Shown in pieces: positions 43,419 to 52,576 of a stretch of DNA of 64,000 nt; the first letter of the stretch is position 1; every line of letters starts with the position of its first letter. The stretch comes from CAVWDI01 sp963793095. GTDB taxonomy: Bacteria > Chloroflexota > Anaerolineae > Anaerolineales > UBA4823. Where the stretch lies: positions 1,178,001-1,242,000 of the forward strand of contig CAWBYY010000002.1 in NCBI GenBank assembly GCA_963793095.1, in the 5' to 3' direction. Both the position numbers and the translations under genes were made by a program. The notes beneath the pieces were generated by a model that did no database searches, was not told where the DNA came from, and saw nothing but the letters and a program-made list of their open reading frames with translations.

Positions 43419-44354
43419 TTATCCTCTGCGGGTTAATATATTCCGCCAGATTGTTTCGCTTTCAATATCTTCTAAGTATTCAATTCGATGTGAGAAGCGG
43501 GAGGGCAAAAGATTGAAAACCCTTGGAAGTGTATCCAATGGACATGTCCGGTTTGCAGCCAGGTAATCCAACCAGTAGACTGAAACTGGTGGATTAGGAA
43601 ATATTGACTCGATAAATACAGTCAAGGTTCTGAGATACGGCGGTCTGATGTTTATTGTCCGGCGTTTTTTATTGATCGTTTTCATTATTAATTCAAGAAT
43701 TTGGGTATACGTTAAATATTCTGGACCGCCGATTTCAAAAGTCCGGTTGATAATTTCAGCGTTTTCCAGCGACCATGTAAGACATGTTGCCAAATCTTCT
43801 ACCCAGAGAGGTTGCAGCAGGGTCATCCCATCACCCGGAATTATAAAGAAAAAAGGTGATATATTGATTAATCGCGCTAATCCGGTTGTAAAACCATCTC
43901 TTTGGCCAAAGATGATCGCTGAACGAATGATTGTATAATTAATTCCACTTCGCCTGATAAATTCTTCTGCTATTGCCTTTGCTTTGAATACTGGATACGC
44001 TGAAGCGCGATCAGCGCCGATATGGCTGATATAGAATATATGTTTGATTCCTGCATCCTGAGCTGCCTGAATTACGGAACGTGTACCTTGAATATCAATT
44101 TCCATTAAACTGGCCTGGGTACCTCTCCATTCGCCGCTTGCCAGGTGAAAGATTGTATCTATTCCTACCATTGCAGCGCGTAGCCCTCGTTCATCTTGCA
44201 GGCTGCTTACAGCGGCATCGATTGATACTCCTTTTGGCAAAGTAGGTGATTTTGAGGAAGGCCGGATAAGAGTCCGGACAGAATAATTATTCTCAGCAAG
44301 ATGCCTGATTAATGCCCTTCCAATAAATCCAGTTCCGCCGGTAACAAGAATCAT
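43419..44354 (-). CDS. NAD(P)-dependent epimerase/dehydratase-like (extended SDR)
   Basis: The 311-residue protein starts with the NAD(P) motif ILVTGGTGFIGRALIRHLAE. It then has IDTIFHLASGEWRGT, HIFYISHIGADRASAYPVFKAKA and TIIRSAIIFGQRDGFTTGL, the pattern of extended SDRs related to the mitochondrial complex I subunit NDUFA9. The classical YxxxK is replaced by YPVFKAK at the expected place. Such proteins may act on quinone or lipid metabolism; the substrate is unknown. The gene lies in the same run as the ABC ATPase, GNAT and racemase genes. Confidence 0.85.
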   Translation of the reverse strand: MILVTGGTGFIGRALIRHLAENNYSVRTLIRPSSKSPTLPKGVSIDAAVSSLQDERGLRAAMVGIDTIFHLASGEWRGTQASLMEIDIQGTRSVIQAAQDAGIKHIFYISHIGADRASAYPVFKAKAIAEEFIRRSGINYTIIRSAIIFGQRDGFTTGLARLINISPFFFIIPGDGMTLLQPLWVEDLATCLTWSLENAEIINRTFEIGGPEYLTYTQILELIMKTINKKRRTINIRPPYLRTLTVFIESIFPNPPVSVYWLDYLAANRTCPLDTLPRVFNLLPSRFSHRIEYLEDIESETIWRNILTRRG

Positions 44355-44435
44355 TCAACCAATTCTATCGATTGTTTTACTGTTACATCCGTATGCAAAT
44401 ATTTATCTGTACCGATGAGGTGTAAAACTAACCAC

Positions 44436-45287
44436 TTAATCATCCTGATTTATATTTTGAAATATGTCTTGGAGCGTATCAATTTGATCTTGATCAAAGC
44501 CCAGTGATTTCAATTCGGAAAATTCTCCAGAAATTATTCTCCGGCCGAGACCCGAATGGCGCCAAATTCTTAAATCTTCTTCAATTGGATTACCAATCCT
44601 ATCCTCCCGGATGATTTTCCCATCACCCATAACAACAATCCTATTTGTCTTTCTGGCTACGTTAAGATCATGGGTTACAACAATAAAGGTAACACCTTGA
44701 GTATTGTTTAATTCTTGCAGCAACTGCATTAATTCTCCTCCAGCTGTTGTATCCAGGTTACCGGTAGGTTCATCAGCAAGGACAATGGGAGGGTTATTAG
44801 CCAGCGCCCGGGCTACAGCCACACGCTGTCTCTGCCCTCCTGATAACTGGTTTGGGAGATGCTTCATCCGGTCAGAAAGGCCAACTAGAGTTAATAATTC
44901 CTCGCTTCTGGTCTGCCGGATTCGACGTTTTATTTGTCCTACCATTGGGATTTCTACGTTTTCTTTTGCGGTTAATGTTGGGATCAAATTGTGCAGTTGA
45001 AATACAAAACCGACCTTCCTGGCCCTGAATTCGTCAATATTTTTGATTATTGATAGATCTTCTCCATCGATAAGTACTTTTCCGCTGGTTGGTTTGTCGA
45101 GTGCGCCAATCATATTCAGAAGAGTAGATTTTCCTGACCCGCTGGGTCCCATTACAGAAACAAATTCGCCGTGATTTACAGTAAAATTTATCCCGTCCAA
45201 AGCACGAATCTCTTCACCATCCCCATAGATCCGGGTTAATTCGTGTGTTTCGACTAAATAATTATTATGGGAGGGTTGACTGGTCAC
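44436..45287 (-). CDS. ABC transporter ATPase, LolD/MacB type
   Basis: The 283-residue protein is a complete ATP-binding subunit. Walker A is GPSGSGKSTLLN, the signature is LSGGQRQRVAVARAL, Walker B is VLADEPTGNLD and the H-loop is VVTHDLN. The LolD/MacB-type YGDGEEIRALDGINF start and Q-loop FVFQLHNLIPTLTA point to lipoprotein-release or macrolide-export-like transporters. No permease gene adjoins it, which is unusual. The C-terminus carries about 55 extra residues rich in Asp, Glu and Gln (GFDQDQIDTLQDIFQNINQDD) without a known motif. Confidence 0.93.
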   Translation of the reverse strand: MTSQPSHNNYLVETHELTRIYGDGEEIRALDGINFTVNHGEFVSVMGPSGSGKSTLLNMIGALDKPTSGKVLIDGEDLSIIKNIDEFRARKVGFVFQLHNLIPTLTAKENVEIPMVGQIKRRIRQTRSEELLTLVGLSDRMKHLPNQLSGGQRQRVAVARALANNPPIVLADEPTGNLDTTAGGELMQLLQELNNTQGVTFIVVTHDLNVARKTNRIVVMGDGKIIREDRIGNPIEEDLRIWRHSGLGRRIISGEFSELKSLGFDQDQIDTLQDIFQNINQDD

Positions 45288-45528
45288 TTTTATTCGGGTA
45301 ATTATTTTTATGATTTTTCAGCCAGATCGTCCATATCTCATGACATGAAAGTCAGCGGAAATTTTTTACTCAAAGAATCTCATTCGGTTGTAATTCGATG
45401 GATTGGTATAAACGGATCGCCCTTTTTAGTATCAATATGTATCTTTTTTGATAAAATGTTTAGCAAACGATTAACCAAACCCGAATTATAACATTTCGGG
45501 AATTAATCTCCTGAAACTCATTCATTAG

Positions 45529-46356
45529 ATGAGTCAAACGACATTAAATCAAATAAATAGCCGCCCGGCTGTGATGCTTATTTCAGGGGCTTCATCTGGT
45601 ATCGGAGCGGCAACAGCTCGATTGTTTGGAAAAGAGGGTTATAACCTTATACTGGCAGCTCGGCGTTTAGATAAACTGCAGGAAGTATCCCAGGATATTA
45701 AAAACAGTGGGGGAAATGCAATTTCTGTAAAAACAGATCTTACCCGGCAGGAGGATATTGAAAATCTTGTCAAGATAACATTCAGCCAATACGGTTATCT
45801 TGATATTCTATTCAATAATGCTGGATTTGGAAGAATTGACTGGCTGGAAAATTTAGCTCCGCAGGAAGATATTATCGCCCAATTAGACGTTAATCTTACC
45901 GGTTTGATCTTATTATGTAGAGCGGTTTTACCGTACATGATCCAACGAAAGAAAGGCCATATCATTAATATGTCATCCATAGCCGGCATACTTGCTGCGC
46001 CAACTTATTCGATTTACGCAGCGAGTAAGTATGGTGTCCGTGGATTCAGTAATGCATTACGCAGGGAGGTGGGAATTTATAATATCCAGGTTTCTGTCCT
46101 TTATCCCGGGGGAGTAAGTACAGAATTTGGTCGGAAAGCACGAATCAGGCGGAAAACTGGCGTTACTACACCTGGCAGGCTGAAGTTAACGCCTGAAGAA
46201 GTCGCGGAAGCAGTTTCAAAACTTGTGAGGAAACCGCGCCGCAATCTGATAATTCCCTGGCAGATGAATTATATTGTTTTAATAAGTATGTTAGCCCCCT
46301 GGCTGGTTGATTGGATAACCAGGAAATACTTTGTTGAGCCTGAGCGCTTAAAATAA
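45529..46356 (+). CDS. Short-chain dehydrogenase/reductase
   Basis: The 275-residue protein is a classical SDR: cofactor motif ISGASSGIGAATARLFG, NNAGFGRID, the catalytic Ser in MSSIAGIL and the YxxxK pair in YAASKYGVRGF. A basic patch at ARRLDKLQ suggests NADP preference. A C-terminal hydrophobic segment (MNYIVLISMLAPWLVDW) could anchor it to the membrane. The ATG lacks a clear ribosome site. It is divergent from the ABC ATPase gene and lies 84 bases before the secreted nuclease gene. The substrate is unknown. Confidence 0.92.
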   Translation: MSQTTLNQINSRPAVMLISGASSGIGAATARLFGKEGYNLILAARRLDKLQEVSQDIKNSGGNAISVKTDLTRQEDIENLVKITFSQYGYLDILFNNAGFGRIDWLENLAPQEDIIAQLDVNLTGLILLCRAVLPYMIQRKKGHIINMSSIAGILAAPTYSIYAASKYGVRGFSNALRREVGIYNIQVSVLYPGGVSTEFGRKARIRRKTGVTTPGRLKLTPEEVAEAVSKLVRKPRRNLIIPWQMNYIVLISMLAPWLVDWITRKYFVEPERLK

Positions 46357-46440
46357 AAGATAACAAATAATTGATATTAAAAATATAACTATATTGTCAG
46401 CCAGGGTGAAGTCAGAATAACCATGTAAACGGAAATCGCG

Positions 46441-48270
46441 GTGGGGAAAAATTTATCCACGAGTATTATTGCGTTCATATTATCTTTTGTATCATTGTTT
46501 GTGATACAAAATGTTGGTTCTACAAAGAGCTCCAGCGAGTTCACAATCTGTGAGATTCAGGGCTCAGGATTCAGCTCGCCCTTAGCGGGAGAGGTTGTTG
46601 TTACTGAGGGTGTTGTCTTTGCCGATGCAGATGAAACATGGCGCAGAGGGTTTTTTATGCAGGATGAGCAATGTGATGGTGATCTCTCAACTTCTGATGG
46701 CTTGTTTGTATATATTGGGACCAAAGAAGACGTGGTATCACCCGGGGATCTGGTAATTGTTACCGGAACAGCTCAGGAATATGGAAATTTAACGGAAATC
46801 CGGACAACCCCAATAAGCGTCACTGTTCAGAGTCCTGACAATCCAATACCAGCAGCGGTAGATCTAAATCCACCTTTTGAAAATGTCAACGCGGAAATAT
46901 ATTTTGAATCGCTTGAAGGTATGCACGTTCAAATTACCGATGCAAACGTTGTAGGACCGACAGACTATGACAACCGGACCTGGGTGATCCAGTCAGACCT
47001 TGAGATGGATCATGTTTTTTATGATGACCCACGCGGTACCGGGGAAGTAATTTGGGTCGATGATCTTAGTCCTTATCAAATCTACCCGGATGTGAAGGTT
47101 GGGGATCGTATTTTGAATATGTCTGGAGCAATGGATTATTACTTTGATGAGTATAGTGTTTTTTTGATTGCAGAGCCCCAGGTTCTTGCTTCTTCTTTCA
47201 ATTCGAATATAGGTCTGGATTATTCAACCTCAGGTTTAGAAAATCATTTTTCAATAGCTACGTTCAACCTCTGGAATTTGTTTGATACATTTGACGATCG
47301 GGATACTGAGGGGGAATTGCTGTCCGATACTGAGTACCAGGACAGACTGCACAAACTGGCATTGGCAATAACCAGTGAATTAAATGAACCCAGTATTGTT
47401 GCTGTTCAGGAGGTTGAAAATTATGACGTACTGATAGATCTGGTCAGTCAGCCAGAATTTTCACATGAATACGATGCGGTTCTGGTGGAAGGTCCAGACC
47501 AGCGAGGTTTGGATATTGGACTGCTTTACCAGCCCGATCAAGTTGAGGTAATTACGTTTGATCAAAAACAAGGTTGTACGGACTTGATCGATGGGTTAGG
47601 TCCGGATGGCAACCATGACCCGGAAAATCCAGAGAATGAAATTACATGCGACACAAACGGAGATGAAATTAATGATGGAAACCGCCTGTTTTCGAGGCCT
47701 CCTTTAGTTGTGCATGCTGGTGTATGTCTGGAAAACTGTTATGAGGGTGCAGACAAAAATCAAATTTTGGAGAATGAAAGGGTTGAAATCTGGATTATTG
47801 TCAATCATTGGAAGTCTAAGTATGAGGATACTGAATCAATACAATATTCATTACCCCGGCGTTTGAAACAGAGTGAATTTGTTATTAATTTGGTTCAGGT
47901 AATAATTGAGTTAGATCAAGATGCAAATATTTTCGTACTTGGTGACTTGAACGATAACATCAACTCAGCCCCATTGCAGATGTTGGAAAATGGAGGTCTA
48001 TATAATCTATTGAGAGATGTAGAACGCGATAAGCGATATACATATATCTATCAGGGGATTTCGCAAACGCTGGATCATATCCTGGTGCGAACTGACCCTA
48101 AACTCCAGCCTGTTGTGATCAATCCAAAACATTTTAATTCAGACTTTCCTTATTCATTTTCTGAATTAAACAACAGTTCAATTCGAAGTTCAGATCACGA
48201 TCCAGTTTATGCCTTATTTGGTTATTTCAAGTATCCCATTCATTTCCCCTATGTAGTATCAGGCGATTAA
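46441..48270 (+). CDS. Secreted endonuclease/exonuclease/phosphatase-family nuclease (ExeM/NucH-like)
   Basis: The 609-residue protein has an N-terminal hydrophobic segment (STSIIAFILSFVSLFVIQNV) that is a signal peptide or anchor. Residues about 30-250 form an OB-like region (ICEIQGSGFSSPLAGEVVVTEG, GDLVIVTGTAQEYGN). The EEP nuclease fold follows, with SIATFNLWNLFDTFDD, VAVQEVENYDVLIDL, VLGDLNDNINSAPLQ, LDHILV and SSDHDPVYALF as the metal and catalytic motifs. The arrangement matches extracellular nucleases such as ExeM or NucH. Such enzymes can degrade environmental DNA or biofilm DNA. A GTG start is used. Confidence 0.9.
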   Translation: MGKNLSTSIIAFILSFVSLFVIQNVGSTKSSSEFTICEIQGSGFSSPLAGEVVVTEGVVFADADETWRRGFFMQDEQCDGDLSTSDGLFVYIGTKEDVVSPGDLVIVTGTAQEYGNLTEIRTTPISVTVQSPDNPIPAAVDLNPPFENVNAEIYFESLEGMHVQITDANVVGPTDYDNRTWVIQSDLEMDHVFYDDPRGTGEVIWVDDLSPYQIYPDVKVGDRILNMSGAMDYYFDEYSVFLIAEPQVLASSFNSNIGLDYSTSGLENHFSIATFNLWNLFDTFDDRDTEGELLSDTEYQDRLHKLALAITSELNEPSIVAVQEVENYDVLIDLVSQPEFSHEYDAVLVEGPDQRGLDIGLLYQPDQVEVITFDQKQGCTDLIDGLGPDGNHDPENPENEITCDTNGDEINDGNRLFSRPPLVVHAGVCLENCYEGADKNQILENERVEIWIIVNHWKSKYEDTESIQYSLPRRLKQSEFVINLVQVIIELDQDANIFVLGDLNDNINSAPLQMLENGGLYNLLRDVERDKRYTYIYQGISQTLDHILVRTDPKLQPVVINPKHFNSDFPYSFSELNNSSIRSSDHDPVYALFGYFKYPIHFPYVVSGD

Positions 48271-48284
48271 TTTATTAACTGGTG

Positions 48285-49490
48285 TCAGTCGTTTTCTAAT
48301 TTTAATTCTTCCGCATCTATACGCTGTATCAATTCGAAAACAAACAATTCGTTGTTCTTAACTGTATCAGGATCGATGTTGTTAAAAACATCGCTCTTTT
48401 TATGCCAATCAGGTATCTCTCCACTAGGTGTCAAGCCTACAAAAGAAATCGTGGGAATTCCATTTACCATCATGCAGGTGCCATCGGTGTGTAATGTGTT
48501 GTATGGAAGTGTATATACATCAAGTTCATAACGATCAAACTTAATCTGGTCGGCGAGTTCTATGAGTTCTGGGGAGGGTCTAACCGGGAAGATCATCCCC
48601 TCGCTGCTGGTATAGCATATACCTACACCATTTCCACCCACGTTATCGATATTTATGCCCAAAGAATTTTTCAGAACTGATTTGTTTTCTTTGATGAACG
48701 CTTGAATACCGTATGAACCAACTTCTTCACTTCCTGAACATAATATCAAGACCTCAACATACATGAGAGGTTCTTGGAAAATCTTGCTGGCAATGTCGAG
48801 AATAATCGCAGTTCCGCTGGCATTGTCATTTGCTCCATTTGTATATGGAGTTGTATCTGGCTGATATGTGATACGAAACATTAACCCAAAAACAGGGATC
48901 AAAAACAACAAACCCCACCGAAGAATTTCAATATCAATGAAAGTAATTATCAAAAATATAAAAATTGACAGAAAAAAGGAGATTATCCCCAGGGTGGTAA
49001 TTAAACGCAACAGCAGTAAGCGGTTTTTAGTTGAAAAGACCCATGGAGTACGATGGCTGTCGATGTGAGAGACAATCAGCACCTGTTTTCTCACTTTCTC
49101 GCTGGGTTTTATCCTGGCAATTACATTATGGCTCTTTCCTCTTGGAATAAATAATCGTAATAGGTTTGGTTTGAAATACAGTTCCAGGATAACTGAACCA
49201 GTCGTCAAAATCATAATAAAGGCGGATATTATCGAGCCTGAATTTCCCCCAAACCATGCCAATCCAATGCTGAGTAATCCCAGCAAAGCAGCCAGGGAGT
49301 GCTGCCTCCAGCCTGTTTTTGGGGCATTGAATTCCTGGATTTGAGCATCAATCCCAAGCGATTGGAAGTGCTGAAAACAATACTCAGCCGCCATTCTCTC
49401 CTGTGTTGTTGTGGAACCGCGTGGACCAATTTTCACTGCAAGATGTCTTGAGTGATCAATAACGCTCTCGGAATATTGAGTATTATCCAT
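48285..49490 (-). CDS. Membrane-bound M28-family aminopeptidase-like protein
   Basis: The 401-residue protein has M28 zinc-peptidase motifs: SHIDSHR (first His/Asp), GANDNASGTAI (bridging Asp), CSGSEEVGSYG (catalytic Glu pair), IDNVGGNG and the final His in YNTLHTDGT. Between the first motif and the GAND motif lie two to three hydrophobic segments (residues about 160-205), and another pair precedes the domain (about 68-110). The catalytic domain is thus interrupted by membrane helices, an arrangement seen in some M28 relatives. It converges with the secreted nuclease gene. Confidence 0.87.
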   Translation of the reverse strand: MDNTQYSESVIDHSRHLAVKIGPRGSTTTQERMAAEYCFQHFQSLGIDAQIQEFNAPKTGWRQHSLAALLGLLSIGLAWFGGNSGSIISAFIMILTTGSVILELYFKPNLLRLFIPRGKSHNVIARIKPSEKVRKQVLIVSHIDSHRTPWVFSTKNRLLLLRLITTLGIISFFLSIFIFLIITFIDIEILRWGLLFLIPVFGLMFRITYQPDTTPYTNGANDNASGTAIILDIASKIFQEPLMYVEVLILCSGSEEVGSYGIQAFIKENKSVLKNSLGINIDNVGGNGVGICYTSSEGMIFPVRPSPELIELADQIKFDRYELDVYTLPYNTLHTDGTCMMVNGIPTISFVGLTPSGEIPDWHKKSDVFNNIDPDTVKNNELFVFELIQRIDAEELKLEND

Positions 49491-49502
49491 ATTGACAATT
49501 AT

Positions 49503-50948
49503 TTACAGAAGGTCTGTAATTGGTGAGATATCTTCCAGACCTAAATCTCCATCAAGGATTTTTGTATACAAAGTATATGATTCAAGGGAAGGTTCTTTTC
49601 CACTCTCGTTTTTTAAGATATTTGATAATCTTTCGTATTGTTGTAAAGCCTCCTCAACCATACCAAAATAAAATTTCAGGAACATCATTCTGCGATGGTT
49701 GTTTTCATTAAGGGGATTAAAAATTACCATTTTAGCGGCAATATCCATGCAATTATTAAATTCTTTTTCAGTGATGCATTGGCTGAACAATTTATCATAC
49801 ATATCCTGTGCCAGCTGGCGAAGCTGATCTCGATTTTGATTTACCCAATCTTGAAAACCTTTTGATCCCCGGATTTTCAACCCGGCCAGAAAATCACCCT
49901 GGTAGAGTTCCAGCGCCTCTACAATCCGTTTCTCTTCCATAAAATGTTTAAACTCGAATACATCTAACCAGAACCTGGCTTGAGCATTGATCCCGACTGT
50001 ATTGGCTGTAATATATATACATCCATTAATTGTGTTATCCAGGTTCTTTAAGGCCAATTCCAGGTTAGTTAGGGCATCTGGCAACCCCCGATTTTCATAG
50101 AATAATTTGGCTATATGCTCGATTGAACAAGGATTCTGTTGTACTACAAGATAAACAAGCAAAGCTTTTACTTTACGAGATGAGAAGCCTGCCACCTGTT
50201 CCGCACCCCTTCTGAAGAATAATCCACCAAGCGAAAAGATTTGTACCTGGCTTTTAGAAAAATCACTGCTTGATGTAACTATCTCACTGGGGCTCGGTAC
50301 TGTTTTCTTGTAAAAATCTATTTCTTGATTTTGGATATCAGGAGAACTTGGAATATATATATCTCTTCCTTCGACCTTATCCCGTGATGATTTCAGAGGT
50401 GGGAATTCTGAAGGGAGGTACGGAATTACTAACTGGTGTATGTTCTCTGGTTTTTGGAAATCCTTCAAATAAAACCGCCCGAGGTTTATCATCTTGATCC
50501 CTTTAGGAAGTTCATCACGCATTAAGGCGGCAGTAGTTTCCGATAGCAATATTTGCCCTCCATGCCCAAGGTTTGAAATTCGGGCGGCCCTGTGAACATC
50601 CATCCCCACATAGCCTTCCTTCTCAACCCATGGTTCCCCAGTGTGAAGGCCTATCCGAATTTTTACAGATACACTATCGGGCCACTTGTAAGATGAAATT
50701 CTTTGCTGGATTGCAACCGCAAATTCGACAAAATCATCGGCACGTGGAAATACTGCAAAAAAACCATCTCCCTCCATGCCTACCTCAACCCCGTTACAGT
50801 ATGTGATACATTCGCGCACGATTACCCTTATATTTGATAACAGGGTTGTGTACTTTTTCCCAAGTAAACCGAGCAATCTTGTCGAACCTTCTATATCGGC
50901 AAAGAGGAGTGTAACCGTTCCTTTAGGAAACATCCCGTCGCTGTGCAT
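49503..50948 (-). CDS. Class III nucleotide cyclase domain fused to a SARP-like regulator
   Basis: The 481-residue protein begins with a class III cyclase domain (about residues 10-180): TLLFADIEGSTRLLGLLG and EVGMEGDGFFAVFP carry the two metal Asp residues. YVGMDVHRAARISNLGHGGQILLS completes the domain. Residues about 235-325 (VQIFSLGGLFFRRGAEQVAGFSSRKVKALLVYLVV) are a winged helix and 330-470 a bacterial transcriptional activator (BTAD) helical domain. No ATPase or TPR part separates them, unlike larger LuxR/MalT relatives. It may make or sense cyclic nucleotides and bind DNA. It follows the M28 gene's start by 12 bases in the same direction. Confidence 0.88.
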   Translation of the reverse strand: MHSDGMFPKGTVTLLFADIEGSTRLLGLLGKKYTTLLSNIRVIVRECITYCNGVEVGMEGDGFFAVFPRADDFVEFAVAIQQRISSYKWPDSVSVKIRIGLHTGEPWVEKEGYVGMDVHRAARISNLGHGGQILLSETTAALMRDELPKGIKMINLGRFYLKDFQKPENIHQLVIPYLPSEFPPLKSSRDKVEGRDIYIPSSPDIQNQEIDFYKKTVPSPSEIVTSSSDFSKSQVQIFSLGGLFFRRGAEQVAGFSSRKVKALLVYLVVQQNPCSIEHIAKLFYENRGLPDALTNLELALKNLDNTINGCIYITANTVGINAQARFWLDVFEFKHFMEEKRIVEALELYQGDFLAGLKIRGSKGFQDWVNQNRDQLRQLAQDMYDKLFSQCITEKEFNNCMDIAAKMVIFNPLNENNHRRMMFLKFYFGMVEEALQQYERLSNILKNESGKEPSLESYTLYTKILDGDLGLEDISPITDLL

Positions 50949-51133
50949 CAGTCCGTATGAGATCTGTATATTTCCTTTTCATGAAATTGATTTGACCAAG
51001 GTAACCTATGGCCTAAATTTCATTATACATTATGCAGTCATCTCAACAGAGGCTTAGAATATTCTGCTATTTTTTTGATAATTGAGCAGAAAATTTAAAA
51101 AGTATGCAATACTGAAACTGCTTTGGATTGTTG

Positions 51134-51139
51134 TATAAT
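51134..51139 (+). promoter_or_regulatory. Candidate -10 box for the small secreted protein gene
   Basis: TATAAT is a perfect match to the sigma-70 -10 consensus, 91 bases upstream of the ATG at 51230. A matching -35 box at 16-18 bases spacing is not convincing, so the call rests on the -10 element and its position before an isolated gene. Confidence 0.35.
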
Positions 51140-51229
51140 CGCCTGGTCATTGACATGGAATAGAAGACAAACTAGAATTAGATTGTAAAAAATATTTTGA
51201 ATACATCCCACAATATTGGAGACCTCCTG

Positions 51230-51598
51230 ATGAAAAACTCATTTTTCCTGATATTATCCAGTGTTGTATTATGTGCTTTCTTAATGGCAGCCGTGCCTAA
51301 TCCAATTCTTGAGGAAAAATATCCAGACAGTCTTCCGGTTTTATCACAACTATCCGGTTCAATGAGCGCAATTAAGGGTTCTGGTGCGATACTAAACAGT
51401 CCGGAGGCAGTAATTTATGGTATTTCAAATGAACCAGTTCAGGTTGCGCAGTCAAAGGCGGGATGTGAACCGCGCAACGTGGTAAAAAGCGGTTATTTCA
51501 AATTAAATAGCACGTACCATTGGGCGATCGTAACTGTACAATATCCGGGTCCGGCCTGCCAATGGCGTTATACATATAATAATTGCAGTGCACCTTGA
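51230..51598 (+). CDS. Small secreted protein, unknown
   Basis: The 122-residue protein has a clear signal peptide (FFLILSSVVLCAFLMAAVPNP). The mature part holds three cysteines (KAGCEPR, PACQWR, NNCSAP) near a C-terminal aromatic region rich in Tyr and Trp (YHWAIVTVQYPGPACQWRYTYNN). No family is recognised. The ATG at 51230 is preferred over an in-frame TTG 33 bases earlier because GGAGACC lies about 7 bases upstream and a signal peptide starts at MKNSFF. It stands alone, with a candidate -10 box before it and a strong terminator after. Confidence 0.75.
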   Translation: MKNSFFLILSSVVLCAFLMAAVPNPILEEKYPDSLPVLSQLSGSMSAIKGSGAILNSPEAVIYGISNEPVQVAQSKAGCEPRNVVKSGYFKLNSTYHWAIVTVQYPGPACQWRYTYNNCSAP

Positions 51599-51677
51599 GA
51601 GGGACAGTTTTCCGATAAATCTGGAATAGCCCGTTTAGAAAACACTCAATATCAAGTGTTTAAAATTAATTATTAAG

Positions 51678-51707
51678 AAAACCCGCCAATTTTTTAGGCG
51701 GGTTTTT
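51678..51707. terminator. Bidirectional intrinsic terminator between the small secreted gene and lexA
   Basis: AAACCCGCC pairs with GGCGGGTTT across a 9-base loop and is followed by TTTTT; the reverse strand has a matching T run. It lies about 80 bases after the secreted-protein stop and about 40 bases beyond the lexA stop, so it can end transcripts from both sides. Confidence 0.88.
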
Positions 51708-51744
51708 CACTTTTAACCGGCAGTTCTAAAAAGGTTTCAGATTA

Positions 51745-52515
51745 TTAACCTTTAATTTGACGAATCACCATTATGACCTTTCCCTGTATTTCGATGATTG
51801 AAGGATCATTAATTAAAATTGGCTGCATGGTTGGATTTGCGGGTTGGAGTCGAACGCTGCCATTTTCTTTATAAAAATATTTTAGGGTTGTTTCATCCCG
51901 GTCGTTTAACCACACAGCCACGAGTTCACCATTCAAAGCTTCCCTGGTAGGTTTCATTATGACTATATCGCCATCATTTACCATCGCATCAATCATTGAA
52001 TTTCCTTTGACCTGCAACGCAAAGAGGTCTGAGCCAGCTTCCCTGGTTGGCAGCAGGCTGCTTGCGACGTCTATCATACTCTCTGCATCAAAATAAGAAA
52101 AATCTGAAGGAGGTACCGGCATTGGAGAACCAGCAACAATTCTTCCCAGAACCGGAATATGCAGGATTTCTTCAATAGCCTGACCGATCTCCAGGGATTT
52201 CCTTTTTACGGAAGTTCCGGCGTTTACAAAGGCATCTTTCGATGTGGCAAGTTGGCTGGAAAATGATGTTTTTTCCTGTGAGAGGGGTTTGAGCAGGCGG
52301 ATTCCTCTTGACACTCGCTCTTCGCGTTGGATATATTCCATCTCCTGCAGCTGGTCTAAATAATAATTCACAACAGAGGTCGATGAAATATCAGCTTGAT
52401 CGCAGATTTCCCTGATGGAGGGTGGGTATCCGATATTTTGTTGAAAATATTCAAGTACTTTCAAAATACGTTTATGTCTTTCGCTCAATCCTTTTATTCG
52501 TTTTCTTGCCATCAT
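51745..52515 (-). CDS. lexA: SOS-response repressor LexA
   Basis: The 256-residue protein has an N-terminal winged helix (LSERHKRILKVLEYFQQNIGYPPSIREIC, SSTSVVNYYLDQL). The C-terminal S24 autoprotease has the cleavage dipeptide Ala128-Gly129 in GRIVAGSP, the Ser173 nucleophile in VKGNSMIDAMVNDGD and the Lys212 base in ETTLKYF. A linker of about 45 residues between the domains is longer than usual (total about 205 in many species). On RecA-stimulated self-cleavage it would derepress DNA-repair genes. GGAG lies 9 bases before the ATG. A palindromic box of the GAAC-N4-GTTC type lies at 52577-52590 upstream, suggesting autoregulation. Confidence 0.93.
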   Translation of the reverse strand: MMARKRIKGLSERHKRILKVLEYFQQNIGYPPSIREICDQADISSTSVVNYYLDQLQEMEYIQREERVSRGIRLLKPLSQEKTSFSSQLATSKDAFVNAGTSVKRKSLEIGQAIEEILHIPVLGRIVAGSPMPVPPSDFSYFDAESMIDVASSLLPTREAGSDLFALQVKGNSMIDAMVNDGDIVIMKPTREALNGELVAVWLNDRDETTLKYFYKENGSVRLQPANPTMQPILINDPSIIEIQGKVIMVIRQIKG

Positions 52516-52576
52516 TGAAGTTACTCCAGGGAGCTGTATAAATAATCAGATTATTTGTTCTAAAAATAATATAACA

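Noticed and set aside
45267..45491. An open frame of 74 codons in the gap between the ABC ATPase and SDR genes
   Set aside because: It overlaps the start of the ATPase gene on the other strand, has no ribosome site and no protein-like motif. The gap is probably a divergent promoter region.
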